A DNA stretch of 64,000 bases from Periplaneta americana (taxonomy: Eukaryota; Arthropoda; Insecta; Blattodea; Blattidae), in contig NC_091120.1 in assembly GCF_040183065.1 (NCBI RefSeq), forward strand, positions 73,014,708 through 73,078,707, given 5' to 3'. Each line of letters opens with the position of its first letter. The first letter of the stretch is position 1. The notes below the pieces were generated by a model that made no database searches, had not been told where the DNA came from, and was given only the letters and a program-made list of their open reading frames with translations. Shown piece after piece: positions 53,070 to 64,000 of this stretch. The position numbers and the translations under genes are program-made.

Positions 53070-54470
53070 CCTCTAATTACTGTACAAAGTTTGATCAAAA
53101 TCTGTTAGATAGAAGAAAACTTATTAAATTTGTCTAAATTCATCCCTATAATGGGATAGTTTCCTTTACACAAATATAATTAGAGCGTGTACACAAAACA
53201 AGTATTACCCTTAACTATTGTACAGTAGTGGCAAAAAAACCGGACCGACGGAATAATCAAAGTTCCCGAAATGAGCCACTGCGCATGCCATGCCCGCATT
53301 CACTATATAGCGAATAATCTATTGAAATTGTTGTAGTTTCGACTGCTGACCTAGCCCATTTCGAAAGCCATTAGAAAATAAGCTGGTAAAATTCATGTTC
53401 TGGGAATAATAAGTTAATTAAGTAGTAGTAGCAGTAATTAAGTAGGAAAACAGTAACCAGCTGCGTGGTTGTTGTTCACCTGCACAGGTGGTTTCGGGTC
53501 CAAGGAATATGCACCGACGCTCTGGAGTGAACAAGGCTCTGAAATCAGCTACAAGAGTCGGTCCGGGTTTTTTTTTTGCCACTACTGTACAATTTTGATG
53601 AAAATCTGTTTCGTATGAGAAAAGCTACTAATTTTACCTAAATTCAGACCTACATTGGGACAGTTTCGTTTACACAAATGTAATGAGAGTTTGTGTACAA
53701 ACTACTACCTATAATTACTGTACAAAGTTTAATGCAAATCTATTAGATAGGAGAAAAGTTATTAATTTCCTCTAAATATACCCCTTATAAGGGGTAACCA
53801 GAGTTTCTATACAAAACAAATTATACTACCTGTAACTACTGTACAAAGTTTCATGAAAATCTGTTAAATAGGAGAAAAATTATTAATAGTTATTAATTTT
53901 TCTCTAAATTAGCCCCTATAAGGGATAGTTTCCCTTATACAAACGTAGTCGGAGTTTGTATACAAAACAAATACAACCTATAACCACTATACAACGTTTC
54001 ATGCAAATCTGTTAGATAGGAGAAAAGTTATTATTTTTTCTCTAAATACACCCCCTGCAAGGGGTAGTTCCCATTGTACCAACGTAATCAGAAACTATTG
54101 CACGAAGTTTTATGAAAATCTATTAAATAGAAGAAGATTTATTAATTTTTCACTGAATACACCCTTGTAAGGGATAGTTCCTCTTGTACCAACGTAATCA
54201 GAGTTTGTAAGGGGTAGTTTCCCTTATAAAAACGTTACCAGAGTTTGTATACAAAACAAATATACTACCTGTAATTACTGTACAAAGTTACATGAAAATC
54301 TGTTAAATAGGAGAAAAGTTACTAATTTTCTCTATGCACCCCCTATAGCGGGTAGCTTCGTTCATACAAACGTAATCAGAGTTTGTATAGAAAAAAAAAT
54401 GTACTACTTGTAACTACTCTACAACGTTAGATGATAATCTGTTAAATAGGAGGAAAAGTTATTACGTCCA
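53070..54470. repeat. ~145-bp tandem repeat array
   Basis: Units contain ACTGTACAAAGTTTCATG, AAATCTGTTAAATAGGAGAA, AAGTTATTAATTTTTCTCTA, CACCCCCTATAAGGGG, AGTTTCCCTTATACAAACGT, AATCAGAGTTTGTATACAAA. I count about eight or nine units, some truncated or internally deleted. They are the reverse complement of the units at 10.1 and 12.6-13.4 kb. Confidence 0.85.
53223..53587. mobile_element. Tc1/mariner-type MITE inside the satellite array
   Basis: CAGTAGTGGCAAAAAAACCG at the left and CAGTAGTGGCAAAAAAAAAA (reverse complement of right), both reaching CCGGACCGAC, form 28-30-bp TIRs. TA on both flanks. 365 bp, non-coding; interrupts one satellite unit. Confidence 0.85.
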
Positions 54471-54479
54471 GCTAAATTT

Positions 54480-54735
54480 ACGTTTTGTCCACTGTGTGTT
54501 GCCGACCTTGGCGGCTAAAAGTCGTGTGTAAACAGAAAACGCCGCCGCGCCGGCGCGGCGCCGGTTGCGAGTATCGATCGACTGCTTGACAGCGGCTTCA
54601 GTCGGTCTGCCGTCGGATTCAGAGCTCGTGTGTAAAGCAACCGGCATTTTCCATTTAAATACATTACCAATTGCATCCCCGCTACAAGCAGCCTTGCCGC
54701 CAAGGCGGCTAAAAGTCGCTCTGTGTAAGGGCCCT
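54480..54735. repeat. GC-rich repeat with 18-bp palindrome
   Basis: CTTGGCGGCTAAAAGTCG occurs near 54508 and, as AGGCGGCTAAAAGTCGCTCT, near 54701. CGCCGCGCCGGCGCGGCG (54543-54560) is a perfect palindrome. Related to 42512-42683. Confidence 0.55.
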
Positions 54736-54742
54736 TAGAGTC

Positions 54743-54974
54743 CATCGCTGTGGAATAACAGTAAGCATGTCTGGCCGTGAAACGAGCAGGCCCGGGTTCA
54801 TATCTGGTTGCGAAAGTTAATTGGTTGAGGTTTTCCCTCTCAATCTATTAAGAGCAAATGCTGGATAACTTTCGGCACTGGACTCTGGACACATTTCGTT
54901 GGTTTTAGCATTTTCATTTCAATCAGATGCTAGTTAGCCATCGGAGTTGATAAAGCGTCGTAAAATGAACCAAT
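54743..54974 (+). mobile_element. SINE family A, diverged
   Basis: CGCTGTGGAATAACAGTAAG, B-box remnant GGGTTCATATC, AGAGCAAATGCTGGATAACT and the tail GAGTTGATAAAGCGTCGTAA follow family A order. Confidence 0.8.
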
Positions 54975-55327
54975 TAAAAACGTATGAGAAAACTTTAATC
55001 GCTGTTACTTCAAAATGTCCTTGCGCATTTTCCAGAAAATAACATCGCTGATTTTTCATGTAGTCCGCACGGAAATTGTTTAACCCAAGATGGTTTAAAA
55101 CTACGGCCCTTATTAACATTACCTTTTTCTTTCACTGCTTTGTTCACTCTTCGTTGATTCTTGCAGAAATGTTAAGCATGAAGTATTAGTTTTACTACCA
55201 CTACTATAGTGAGGATCACGTAAGTGTAGTTTCTAAAAATCTAATTTGGCAGTCTCTTCAGTGTTGCCAACTAAAACCAGTTACTACGAAAGAGGGAAAA
55301 ATCACAATTCTACGTACTGAAATAATA

Positions 55328-55384
<57 letters not shown>

Positions 55385-57147
55385 TAGTAATTAACAATAA
55401 CAATGTCTTACTTATTTACCACATCTCATCTTTATGTTGCGGGGTGTTTTCTAAATGGTCCAATAAATTATGAAATAGTATAATATTTCTTTCCTGGACA
55501 TCTCGTATATTATGTTGATAATTAGGATTAGTATGATCTAGTATTACAATTTATTTTGTCTGGCAACATGAAATCCATTGTTTTAACTAAACAGTTTACG
55601 ATTCACGAGACCTAACCTAAAAATATAGTTTGAACACGTGAAATGATTAGTACGAAGTCCGAGAACAGAACATCACTTTAAAATGTACAGCTTACTTAAA
55701 AACTTACAAGCACTTTCTTTCTTGGGGAAGTCGCTACCATTCTATTTCATCTCTTGGACATTTTAATAAAAATCTAAACACAAAAGAATGTCATTAAAAT
55801 GTCAACTATATTTACGTACATGTTTCATACGAAATAGGTATATAAGCTATTTCTTATTTAATTACACTTACTTGAATATAGAGTTGAATTGGAATCACAA
55901 CGAAACAGAACTGAGTTGTGTATTGATATTAATATTAATACCGGTATCACTAATTAATTATTAATTCACACGCCTAGGTACTTGTATTTTCATTAGTTTA
56001 ATTCACTGCAAACCGAAGTTATTGCTGCCAACATTACAGAAAATAACTGCCAGTTGTAGTATTTGTCAGTATCCGAAATTCGAAACGAAGTTAGTAAGAG
56101 AAAATTCAACCTGAGAGCTAGAAAATCACTATAATCCACTAGCATATGTAGTAAAAGGGGAAAAATGGTTAGGTTTCACACTTAGGGTATGAAGTAAGCT
56201 GATCTGGACTATAGAATCCATCAATCTGTTTCCGTTCATTGCAACTTTATTTTGTGCAGTTTTCCTTATTAATAATTTATCCATTATCAATAAAATAGTT
56301 ACATCGCAATCAATGGTCACTTCACACGTCCAAATTCACGACGACGATTGTCATAAAAAAGAACACTTAAAATACATGTTGATAACAGTTACTTTTACAT
56401 TTCGAAACAAATTCAATTGTTTATGAAAAAAAAAAGTTAAACATTAATAATAATTTGTTAACTGATATTAGACAAAAGTACAGTCGAATACACTGTAAAT
56501 CTGAATTGTTAATTCCGTATTATTTCCGCTTGTTAATACTTATGACCATTTCTGTTCGACTGCAATAGTTGAAAAATCTGAATTGAACTGAAAAAAAATG
56601 TGGATCATAGATAGGGACAGTCAAAATTCGTGACTCGTGAAATCGCGAAAAACCTAAAAACCAAATAAACATAGTTTAAAACATGGTTCACATAAAAATA
56701 TCATAATTACACGTTTCAACCCTCGAAACACTCGCGAAAAATCGCAAAAATCCTGTGACTCACGGATTAATATATTTTCTGTCGTTATTCGCGAAAAGAC
56801 GCAATTTTTCAGCAATTAATAAATACATTATCTAAATTTGGAAATTTTAGAAGTTCTGTTTGAAAAATGCACATAGTTAAAAATAGTCGTGGACTTTCAG
56901 TTTGAGAAGGTTTGCTGTCGTTACGTGAAGATCACAGTGATTTTGTGGACGGAGCACTCCAAGCTACAGTATATGGGTTCCAGTTTCTAATGTCGACCGT
57001 GAACTTTTTTTTCATAGTTCTCGTGTGTGCTAACAAATAGAAGAACAAACCTTACAATGACAAACTTAGAACTGTTGTCTGCGTACAACTTTGAAAGTTA
57101 AAAATGTTAAGTATCTTAGAATTGTTGTCAACGTAAAACTTTGAATA
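54975..57147. other. No recognised feature except (AAT)n at 55321-55384
   Basis: CAGTGTTGCCAACTAAAACC at 55260 resembles an insect hAT end but no partner was found. GGGACAGTCAAAATTCGTGA near 56626 is matched, inverted, by TCAAGAATTTTGACTGTCTC near 59014, a possible outer element of about 2.4 kb. Confidence 0.4.
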
Positions 57148-58874
57148 TCTTAATATATAAAATTGAATGTGGGTATGTAGGTATGTGTGTGTGTATGTTC
57201 TCTATACAAATCTACATTCTTTGACCGATATGTGCCAAAGTTTGCACATTTAACCTTCATAACCAGGAGAAGAACATAGGCTACATTAAAATTGTGCAAA
57301 TGGAAGTTAAATTAATTAAAATTGTAAAAAATAAAAATAAATAGATCAAATATTCACGTATAATATTAAAATGCAAAATCTTCTACAGTCAATTGTTTTT
57401 TTTTTTTATTATTGTCTGTTGTATTCAACATCGACTTTCACGAGGCCATGGAAATTTCAACACGAAATTAAATTACATTGTTGTTACGCATCATGAAGGC
57501 TAAAACTAGATAATTCATGCAATAACTATCTTTACGCAGTCCAGGACCGTAATTCCTCGATGCAGTTTTGTAGATAGTGAGCAGACTGTTTTATACAACT
57601 GAATTCTAGAATTCTTTGAAACTACAAGGTTTGCTACCACATAATTTACTTAATATTAAATAACCAATAGTACTATTGCGAAATATTGACTCACCAAAAT
57701 TATGCACGAATAAGAATTGGTGTGAAAAACTCATACGAAACGTAATAGAATTGGCAATATTAACTGCAAAAATAAAAGGAGATGTTTTTATTCCACGTAT
57801 TGCTAGGATACTCATTCAATTTTAAGCAACTGCAATTTCAATGCCGCTAGCTTGTAATGGCCATATTAAAAAGAAGCTCAAGGACAGTCGTTCAAAGTTG
57901 CAGACATTAACTTAAAAATTGCATGTTTTTCACATCCTCGCTATATTTTATACAAAGAAGTGGGGGGAAAAAAGATTTTACAAATATCAATAACCAATTC
58001 AATGTTACTTTTGTCATGTATGTGAATGTATATAAGCCCACTGAAAATAGCACTGTATTAATTCTCAAAATATTGTTATTCACGTCCGAAAACGTGTTGC
58101 TGCGAAATTATATCTGTATAATGACGTTGCAAATGTAGTATGTTAAGCGTTGTGGCAATAAAAATCTCTTAATTTCTAAAATACCAGTAGGCCTATACGT
58201 TTCTCAGAATATTAGTCTTTATGTTAAAAAACGACACTGCGAGTTTATATTGTATCTGTATTCTGTGAATAAAATTAGAATTAATATAATATGTTCTGAA
58301 TTTATGAGATTTAGTTTCAAGTTATATTAAAAAAAAACTGGGTAGGCCTATGATATAAGTGGGTGTACAGCGGTCAAGAGGTAAAAATTCTTCCAATATA
58401 AATTAAATTACATATGTTTATATTGGTTCGATGCTGAAACTGATCAAAAAGAGGAGAAGGAATTATCTTTTCGTTGGGTTTTACTTTGTTTATAGTTTGA
58501 TTTTTCTATTACTTTATTTGTATTTCTGGTGGTGTGGAAGAGAAGGCCTAATGGCCTTAACTACACCAGAATAAATAAATAAATAAAATTTAAAACAACA
58601 GTTTAACGTCAGGCACATGATGAAATGTTTTCTTTTCGGTGCATGATTTACAACCCTGAGTTAATCCTGGAAGACATTTGGCTAAGGAGTTCATTAATTC
58701 ATGTAAGTGACGTTAAGTAAAGATTCATCTTTATGGACGAGGAAAGCTTAGTAAAGAAATTCGTTTTGGTTGTCTGTAGTTAGGTTTCCGAGATTTCCGA
58801 AAATTTAATAACCAGTTTAATTAAAAATAGAAGCAGAAAGGAGAACCTGGGCAATGTCGGGTACTTTCAGCTAG
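57148..58874 (+). mobile_element. Possible non-autonomous Helitron
   Basis: The left end TCTTAATATATAAAATTGAA follows an A. The right end is CTGGGCAATGTCGGGTACTT then TCAGCTAG, followed by T. TC...CTAG inserted between A and T, with a GC-rich hairpin-like block just inside the 3' end, fits the Helitron pattern. The hairpin is weak (CTGGGCAA/TGTCGGG) and there is no Rep/helicase ORF. Confidence 0.4.
58525..58590 (+). repeat. LINE 3'-end fragment, stem-loop and AAATA tail
   Basis: GTGTGGAAGAGAAGGCCTAA, TGGCCTTAACTACACCAG and AATAAATAAATAAA; AAGGCC-TAA-TGGCCTT forms the same hairpin as the LINE end at 35600. Confidence 0.75.
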
Positions 58875-59138
58875 TATAATTATAATTGTCAATTATCTTA
58901 AGTAACATAATAATTTAATAAAACAGTGAACATTTCAGGTTTACTCAAGAAATTTTCGTTTTCACTCAACAATTTTTATTCCTTTTAACCAAGAATTTGA
59001 GCCCCTTTTATTCAAGAATTTTGACTGTCTCTAATCACAGACAAAGAAGTGAAGTAACCATTGCGTCATGTGTTCATCATCTCAAATGCAGAAGGAAAGA
59101 AAAGGTGGGGGCATTGTGAGTTACGTCACTAACATGTT

Positions 59139-59392
59139 TTTAAATTGGGTTATTTCACGACGCTGTATCAACATCTCAGATTATTTAGCGTCTGAAAGCA
59201 ATGAAGGTGATAATGCCGGTGAAATGATTCCGGGATCTAGCACCGATTGTTACCCAGCATTTGCTCATAATGGGTTGAGGGGAAACCCCTGAAAAAACCT
59301 CAACCAGATAACTTGCTCCGAACGGGATTCGAACCCGGGCCACCTTGTTTCGCGGTCAGACGCGCTAACCGTTACTCCACGGCATGAACACA
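59139..59392 (-). mobile_element. SINE family A, full length
   Basis: The plus strand reads ATTTCACGACGCTGTATCAA, ACCCAGCATTTGCTCATAAT, GGGATTCGAACCCGGGCCAC, CGCGCTAACCGTTACTCCAC. No clear TSD. Confidence 0.85.
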
Positions 59393-59630
59393 AATATGTT
59401 CATTGCGACAGCTGGCCCCCTCTATGGACTTGAAATAACCATTTTTGGCTTATGTCCTATTTCATCTTTCAAACAAATTATTTTTCAACACGATGAATCT
59501 CTCTTGGAATTATTTGAGAGGCGAGAGGCTCTATAAGTTGTGGGGACAGGATAACAATAATGAAAGTTGATCATTCTGACAGACTGAGTAAGCAATGCCG
59601 TGGTGAATTTTATTATTGATAAGAGTTATA

Positions 59631-59834
59631 GAGCCCGATCGCAAACTCGTGGCATCAACATGTGCGAGTTTCTTTCTGAGGCTTCGAAGTGGAGGGGGGG
59701 GGGGGTTCTGCGTGTGCGGCGACTGCTTACTCATAAAGCGTACTGTTCAAACACCCCTCCCCCCCCCCCTCAGCAAGACTCTTGGGGATGCCAATTCGTC
59801 TTTCGCGCAGGCGCCACGAGTTTGCGATCGAGCT
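59631..59834. mobile_element. Small TIR element with internal G- and C-runs
   Basis: GAGCCCGATCGCAAACTCGT (59631) and the reverse complement of the right end GAGCTCGATCGCAAACTCGT match at 19 of 20. TA flanks both ends. Inside, a run of about 14 G (59693-59706) and a C-rich run (59755-59770) face each other. Confidence 0.75.
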
Positions 59835-59845
59835 CTAGCTTGTCC

Positions 59846-60015
59846 ACCGCTGTGGAGTAACGGTTAGCGCGTCTGACCGTCAAACAAGCGGGCCAGGGTA
59901 TAAATCCTGGTTGAAACAAGTTACCTGGTTGTGGTTTTTTCCAGGCTTTTCCCTCAACCAATTGAAGCAGAATTGTTGAGTAACTTTCGGCGTTGGATCT
60001 CGAACTTATTTCGCA
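59846..60015 (+). mobile_element. SINE family A, 3'-truncated
   Basis: CCGCTGTGGAGTAACGGTTA, GCGCGTCTGACCGTC, GTTACCTGGTTGTGG, TTGAGTAACTTTCGGCG; the tail is absent. Confidence 0.85.
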
Positions 60016-60288
60016 AACATTAATTCACATATACATATCATCATCATCATCATCCATACCATAGCCCGGGTTAAGTTCACGGTGTGGCGTGGCCGTTCGG
60101 CTACCCAATAATTCACAGAATAGGAATGTTAAGCACAATAAGCCCGAGGCTGCAGTACAAGCTTTCGGATTTAGCTGCTTGTAATGACCTCAATGAGTAG
60201 CAAACCCTTCTCACCCAATCCTTCTGTGTTCATCTTAAAAATATAAAAACAGAACTTCGAAACGTCGTGAATATCTATATTCTTCACT

Positions 60289-61543
60289 TACATACTTATA
60301 AATGGCCTTTAAGGAACCGGGAGGTTCATTGCCGCCTTCACATAAGCCCGCCATTGGTCCCTATCCTGTGCAAGATTAATCCACTCTCTATCATCATAAC
60401 CCACCTCCCTCAAATCCATTTTAATATTATCCTCCCATCTACGTCTCAGCCTCCCCAAAGGTCTTTTTTCCTCCGGATTTCCAACTAACACTCTGTAAGC
60501 ATTTCTGGATTCGCCCATACGTGCTATATGCCCTGCCCATCTGAATTTAATGTTCCTAATTATGTCAGGTGAAGAATACAAAGCGTGCAGTTCTGCGTTG
60601 TGTAACTTTCTCCATTCTCCTGTAACTTCAACCCTCTTAGCCCCATATATTTTCCTAAGAACCTTATACTCAAACACCCTTAATTTCTGTTCCTCTCTCA
60701 AAGTGAGAGTCCACGTTTCACAACCACAAAGAACAACCGGTAATATAACTGTTTTATAAATTCTAACTTTCAGATTTTTTGACAGCAGACTAGATGACAA
60801 AACCATCTCATCCGAATAATAACACGCATTTCCCATATTTATTCTGCGTTTAATTTCCTCCCCAGTATTATTTATATTTGTTACTGTTGCTCCAAGATAT
60901 CTGAATTTCTCCACCTCTTCGAAAGATAAATCTCCAGTTTTTATATTTCGATTTCGTACAATATTCTGGTCACAAGACATAATCATATACTTTGTCTTTT
61001 CGGGATTTACTTCCAAATCTATCGCTTTACTTGCTTCAAGTAGAATTTCCGCGTTTTCCCTAATCGTTTGTGGATTTTCTCCTAACATATTCACGTCATC
61101 CGCATAGACAAGAAGCTGATGTAACGCGTTCAATTCCAAACCCTCTGTATTATCCTGAACTTTCCTAATGACATATTCTAGAGCGAAGTTAAAAAGTAAA
61201 GGTAATAGTGCATCTCCCTGCTTTAGCCCGCAGTGAATTGGAAAAGCATCAGATAGAAACTGGCCTATACGGACTGTGCTGTAAGTTTCACTAAGACACA
61301 TTTTAATTAATCGAACTATGTACTTTCTTAGGAATACCAAATTCAATAAGAATATTTTATAAAACTTCTCTCTTAACCGAGTCATATGCCTTTTTGAAAT
61401 CTATGAATAACTGATGTACTGAGCCCTTAGACGCCCATTTTTTTCTCTAATATCTGTCGAATACAAAATATATGATCAATAATCGATCTATTACGTCTAA
61501 AACCGCACTAATGATCCCCAATAATTTCATCTACATATGGAGT
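60289..61543 (-). mobile_element. Non-LTR retrotransposon copy 3, 5'-truncated
   Basis: Same family as copies 1 and 2. It begins upstream of the RT block DEIIGDH-CGFRRN (about 61525) and runs to the 3' end AAGGCCATTTATAAGTATG. The 3' GCCAGTAAGTAA terminus is changed, and I could not identify a TSD. Confidence 0.85.
60309..61385 (-). CDS. LINE ORF2 RT fragment, 358 codons open
   Basis: The longest LINE frame in the window. [20 protein letters not shown] (about 51-70), [12 protein letters not shown] with catalytic YADD at 94-97, [74 protein letters not shown] and a terminal [14 protein letters not shown], so the natural C-terminus is retained. A four-residue loss precedes FRWAGH. The first ~25 residues are out of frame with the true ORF2: upstream sequence (to 61543) encodes RT blocks 1-2 in another frame. 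Probably inactive. Confidence 0.8.
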   Translation of the reverse strand: MTRLREKFYKIFLLNLVFLRKYIVRLIKMCLSETYSTVRIGQFLSDAFPIHCGLKQGDALLPLLFNFALEYVIRKVQDNTEGLELNALHQLLVYADDVNMLGENPQTIRENAEILLEASKAIDLEVNPEKTKYMIMSCDQNIVRNRNIKTGDLSFEEVEKFRYLGATVTNINNTGEEIKRRINMGNACYYSDEMVLSSSLLSKNLKVRIYKTVILPVVLCGCETWTLTLREEQKLRVFEYKVLRKIYGAKRVEVTGEWRKLHNAELHALYSSPDIIRNIKFRWAGHIARMGESRNAYRVLVGNPEEKRPLGRLRRRWEDNIKMDLREVGYDDREWINLAQDRDQWRAYVKAAMNLPVP

Positions 61544-62110
61544 TAATACTAGCAATGCAATACATTCAAGCTACATGTTCTCTAAAGGATTATGACGAAG
61601 ACTGCTTAAATATTTTTCCGCTATATTTCTGCTCATTGCCTCTTTTATATCGACATTTTACACAGTCGTTCTCCCTCTTTCGCGTGCCTAGCACATTTAA
61701 TAGACAATATCACAACAAAAATATCTTCGAACATATTTAGCAGTTGTTAAAGAGGTTTTTTCATTAATATGATTCAATTCCCCAAATATTTCGACACCAC
61801 TGAATATTTTTATATATCCAACTTAGGCCTACCCGCTTTTTTTAAGATGCCTATAAGAGGGAATTCTGCCTCCAAAAGGTGAGCTTCATTATTTTCTCAA
61901 CTGTGTAGTTGGTATCCAGCACAACTTTGTACCACAGAAACACATTTTGACGTCACAGAGCTCTTAGTTTTATTAGCCGAGGTAATCACATTACAGTCCC
62001 CCGCTATAACTTGTAATGCGCGGGAAGCCATCACATGATTATGTTGATTAAAAATTTAAAGGCTAAAAATCAATCAGCAAAGAAGCTTACTAAACCCTAA
62101 GCACATGAAG
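61544..62110. other. No recognised feature
   Basis: Nothing supported. Confidence 0.45.
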
Positions 62111-62222
62111 AGGAACTGGCCATCCTATCCCATTATCTCCTGGTTTAATTGCCTCACGAGTGGTGCCTTATGGTGTCGCTTATGACGTTCAGATCTGCCT
62201 TCGGATAGTTGATGAAACAACT
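62111..62222 (+). repeat. Dispersed repeat, copy 2 (partner at 3857-3961)
   Basis: GGAACTGGCCATCCTATCCC, ATCTCCTGGTTTAATTGCCT, CTTCGGATAGTTGATGAAAC. Confidence 0.55.
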
Positions 62223-62884
62223 ATTACAACGGGTGAAAGTAAGCGCTGTAAATTCTGGGCCTGCCTAATAAAGAGTCGTTACATCACTCTGTCGGTATGT
62301 TAGCATCAACAAAACCCGTTCGCCCTGGTCTTTGCAAGGTCTATGAATGGGGTGGGAGGGTTGGGGGAGGGGGGCGATCAGGCTTCGGAGTTTGGCGCTC
62401 CGCAGTTTGTGACAGAAACGCGAGTAGGGAAGACCTGCACAGCAAAGAAAAGGTGCGTTCCGCTTTTTACAGTAAAGCGTCGTTTTTAATCGATTGATAT
62501 AGTCAAAGCTACATATAAAATGAAATATCTGAAGCGATTAATTTTGAAGATAATTAAGATAAATCAGCGAAACAAAACATTAATGATAGTGAATTAGATC
62601 TTTGAAGATATGAGTGTTCTGTCAGCACCTTTTCGTGTGCTGCTAGGTGATAGAACAAGCCACGCCTTCTATGAAAATCAGCGAATAATTGCGTTGTTGT
62701 TAGTTGAGCGGTACAAGTGACGTCACGATTCATTTATTTCAGTTCCACGGACTAGAAATTGCTTTGTGGATTTTTGTGTTATGATGAAGGAAACAGTGTA
62801 GTTAGTGTAGTTGGAAGTATGCTTTATTTTCTATGTGCAAGATGTTCTAATTTAAATCGCATGTCATGCAATTTTTGACGTGAA
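62223..62884. other. No recognised feature
   Basis: A purine-rich GGGTTGGGGGAGGGGGGCGA lies near 62358; otherwise nothing. Confidence 0.45.
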
Positions 62885-62886
62885 TA

Positions 62887-63324
62887 TAGTGGAAGCTCTT
62901 AAGTTCGACATTCTATAGTTCGACTGCTTACGTAGGAGAATTAGACACGCCCCTATACGGGCACTAAAAAATGGATTTTCCATTTGAATGAGAATTGGTT
63001 CTGTGTCTTGTAGTGATACTTTTGTTAAAGGAAAAGAGAATATTTTATTGATTAGGACATCCATATTTAATCACTAATATTAAATTAATGAACTCTTCTT
63101 TTTCTATTTGAGAATTATGCCGTTTGTGAGACGGAACTGTCAAAACCCACTGTGGTACTATAAGCGCATACACAAGTCTCGGGGCGGGCAGGAAATGCAA
63201 GTACCGTACTGTATTCGTTGATGAATAACAAATAAGAATTTGTATTCATTTCACCTGCCGCACCCACTACCCTTATTGGACTGAATTTTCAATTCTGTTC
63301 AGTCGAACTTAGGAGAGTCCACTG
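62887..63324. mobile_element. Pogo-like MITE
   Basis: TAGTGGAAGCTCTTAAGTTC at the left and the reverse complement of the right end CAGTGGACTCTCCTAAGTTC are inverted over about 22 bp, with TA on both flanks. CAGTGGA--CTC-TAA-TTCGAC is a typical pogo-group terminus. The left end has lost its CA. Confidence 0.7.
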
Positions 63325-63836
63325 TACGTCTTCAAAATCAGAGCGATATATGGAGTACCAAGACGGAAACTTCGATGTAACGTTTGCAGGGTGATCCATT
63401 CCGACATCATACGATTGAAATAAATGTGGTCTCGTTCGATCGGGTATACTACTAAGATGTGAACATGAACTTAATGGGGCGTGGCATCTGGCGGCCATTT
63501 TGGGCGTGAGCGAAAATTTCCGGGTAGTATGCCTATATCTCGCAACTCCGATGTGTTAGCATCAGGATTTTCGTGACAAACGAAAGATCTCGTCTAGATC
63601 TGTCGCTACGTATTCACGTAAAATCCACGGCTGTGTCCCCCACACAGCCACACCTATTTTCTTAACTAATGGCGGATAATGGTTCGTCATTCACCCATAT
63701 GAAGTGTGCAGACAGAGTCGTTGCCCAGAGTAAGCCATACGAGTCTGGTCTACGCTGTACCCTTGATGAGATATGACGATGATGATGGAAATGATGATGA
63801 TGATTTATTGTTATTGGGATGCCACAGAACCGAAGC
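63325..63836. other. No recognised feature
   Basis: An imperfect ATG-repeat run at 63775-63805. Confidence 0.45.
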
Positions 63837-63962
63837 TCCCAGAGAAAATCCCTATGTAACCTGGACCACGGGCTTGCCCAACCCAAGTTATAAATCAGAG
63901 TTATTCCAGGGATCGAACCCGGGTCTACAGAATTATGAATTCAGCACTCTGGCCACTACTGT
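63837..63962 (-). mobile_element. tRNA-headed SINE fragment
   Basis: On the minus strand AGTAGTGGCCAGAGTGCTGA (A-box region), then ACCCGGGTTCGATCCCTGG (B box) at tRNA-like spacing. The body continues to about 63837. Not a functional tRNA: the stems do not close. Confidence 0.6.
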
Positions 63963-64000
63963 TCTCCAACCAGGAGATTAACCGTGAAAGGAATGTGCTT

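Noticed and set aside
56626..59026. 2.4-kb element with ACAGTCAAAATTC ends
   Set aside because: The inverted match is only about 18 bp with no TSD; kept as a remark rather than a feature.

Overview
This is a gene-poor, repeat-dominated stretch of a large animal genome. I see no convincing host gene, no true tRNA or rRNA gene and no bacterial feature. The non-LTR reverse-transcriptase ORFs (three copies ending in an [22 protein letters not shown] tail), the tRNA-derived SINEs and the DUF4817/HTH mariner-like remnant are of the type I associate with cockroaches and other polyneopteran insects; Periplaneta is the most likely source. That assignment is inference from recognised repeats, not from a host gene.

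Layout. 1-5.5 kb: AT-rich DNA with two tRNA-headed SINEs and a degraded LINE 3' end. 5.6-9.5 kb: a truncated fold-back element, a deleted mariner-like element, a LINE RNase H fragment, and a 1.14-kb inverted-repeat element sitting inside a (CATA)n microsatellite. 10-13.4 kb: a ~145-bp-period repeat interrupted by a LINE and by a SINE with a 13-bp target duplication. 13.9-22 kb: a series of small inverted-repeat elements (fold-back, perfect hairpin, hAT MITE, pogo-like, Stowaway-like, PIF/Harbinger-like) and one element carrying a tyrosine-recombinase C-terminus. 22-29 kb: mostly unannotated, with SINEs and one unrecognised coding-like fragment. 29.4-31.5 kb: a second copy of the tyrosine-recombinase element family, split by a hAT-like insertion with an 8-bp TSD. 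32-36 kb: a long-TIR mariner MITE, SINEs, and a jockey/CR1-type LINE between inverted tRNA-like repeats. 37-41 kb: a LINE copy with a perfect 19-bp TSD, a hAT transposase pseudogene and another TIR pair.

42.7-52.6 kb is the centrepiece. A hAT-like element (8-bp TSD GTGTCATT on both sides) contains an 8.9-kb Ty3/Gypsy-type LTR retrotransposon on the minus strand. Its two 1044-bp LTRs differ at only two positions that I found. Its parts, in element order, are: 5' LTR, primer-binding site, Gag split by one in-frame TAG, Pol in the -1 frame (protease, RT, RNase H, integrase), 3' LTR. The U5 end of each LTR carries three extra tandem copies of the LTR-end plus primer-binding-site sequence, which I consider the most unusual feature of the window. 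No matching target-site duplication flanks the LTRs.

52.9-64 kb: a ~145-bp satellite array (reverse orientation to the one at 10-13 kb) holding a mariner-type MITE, a possible Helitron, several SINEs, a third LINE copy with a 358-codon open frame, and a pogo-like MITE. Everything recognisable is mobile DNA in nested layers; TSDs allow part of the insertion order to be read.
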